A stretch of DNA of 5,415 nt from Chlamydiota bacterium (GTDB lineage Bacteria > Chlamydiota > Chlamydiia > Chlamydiales > SM23-39), in the NCBI GenBank assembly GCA_027459365.1, contig DAIDIM010000062.1:1-5415 (forward strand), read 5' to 3'. The translations under genes were made by a program, and so were the position numbers. Shown here one piece after another: positions 5,266 to 5,415 of this stretch. Numbering within the stretch: the stretch's first letter is position 1; the number at the start of each line of letters is the position of its first letter. The notes under the pieces were generated by a model, which was not told the DNA's origin, ran no database searches, and saw only the letters and a list, made by a program, of their open reading frames with translations.

Positions 5266-5363
5266 GCAGTGCGAGAAAGACTTTTCTTTATTGCACCGCC
5301 ATTGCACTGGGACGGTTTTCAAGAAAATTTAGTTTAGGAATCTCTCTTAAATATAACCTAAAT
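5243..5363. other. Candidate integrase arm-site region beside the tRNA
   Basis: Between integrase and tRNA a related word recurs: TTAGATTTAGG (5242-5252), TTTAGTTTAGG (5328-5338) and, inverted, AACCTAAAT (5355-5363, complement ATTTAGGTT at 5246-5254). A separate direct repeat, ATTGCAC, occurs at 5290-5296 and 5301-5307, 11 bp apart (one helical turn). Arm-type and excisionase sites are expected in exactly this interval for tRNA-integrated elements. The assignment rests on position and repetition only. Confidence 0.35.
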
Positions 5364-5389
5364 CACTGCATGCTTGCTGGATAGGAATT

Positions 5390-5415
5390 TGAGACTTGAT
5401 GGATTCGAACCATCG
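5390..5415 (-). tRNA. 3' end of a tRNA gene (partial), likely attachment site
   Basis: Read on the minus strand from the window edge: T-stem GATGG, T-loop TTCGAAT, T-stem CCATC, acceptor strand AAGTCTC and discriminator A. The T-stem pairs at all five positions. The next bases are AATTCC, so CCA is not encoded and must be added after transcription. The anticodon is outside the window, so the amino acid cannot be given. The neighbouring integrase makes this 3' end the probable attB-derived core. No second copy of this sequence was found within the window. Confidence 0.85.

Noticed and set aside
4989..5384. Plus-strand frame of 131 codons across the integrase start
   Set aside because: It overlaps the integrase N-terminal domain on the opposite strand and runs into the tRNA-proximal region; the product is not protein-family-like.
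1..5415. CRISPR array, rRNA, or insertion-sequence transposase
   Set aside because: No regularly spaced direct repeats, no rRNA-like conserved segments and no transposase catalytic pattern were seen on either strand.

Overview
The window is AT-rich bacterial DNA with five convincing protein genes and the 3' end of a tRNA gene at the right edge. Three things suggest an intracellular bacterium of the Chlamydiae type (Parachlamydia-like), with a Legionella-like lineage as the alternative. These are a large outer-membrane barrel of a kind I associate with those groups, the low GC, and a tRNA gene that does not encode its CCA end. The missing CCA argues against Legionella. This placement is inference, not proof.

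Left part (1-2051). A near-consensus sigma70-type promoter (147-174) drives a 114-residue unrecognised ORF (209-553), whose ribosome binding site lies inside a short perfect hairpin. It converges, with 3 bp between stops, on a 108-residue glutamine-rich helical protein on the minus strand (557-883). That gene and a 331-residue signal-peptide-bearing beta-barrel protein (1056-2051) diverge from a shared intergenic region holding a 15-bp-arm inverted repeat.

Middle (2052-2703). About 650 bp have no intact gene. They hold what looks like the decayed end of a membrane protein (one in-frame TGA, then a hydrophobic helix and a stop) and a weak open frame without a credible start.

Right part (2704-5415). 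This is one end of an integrated mobile element. A tyrosine-recombinase integrase with all six catalytic residues lies just inside the 3' end of a tRNA gene and reads away from it, the classic layout of a tRNA-integrated island. Behind it, on the same strand, is a two-gene operon: a full-length YhcG/DUF1016-type PD-(D/E)XK nuclease, and a tightly coupled 76-residue acidic, Trp-rich protein of unknown function whose Shine-Dalgarno lies in the nuclease stop region. Three hairpins with related ends (ATTGTC...GACAAT) are associated with the nuclease gene: two in its upstream region and one in frame inside its coding sequence.

The best candidate for an undescribed system is this cargo: nuclease, small partner and the hairpin family. 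The second tRNA-derived attachment repeat is not in the window, so the extent of the element, and whether the left-hand genes belong to it, cannot be decided here.
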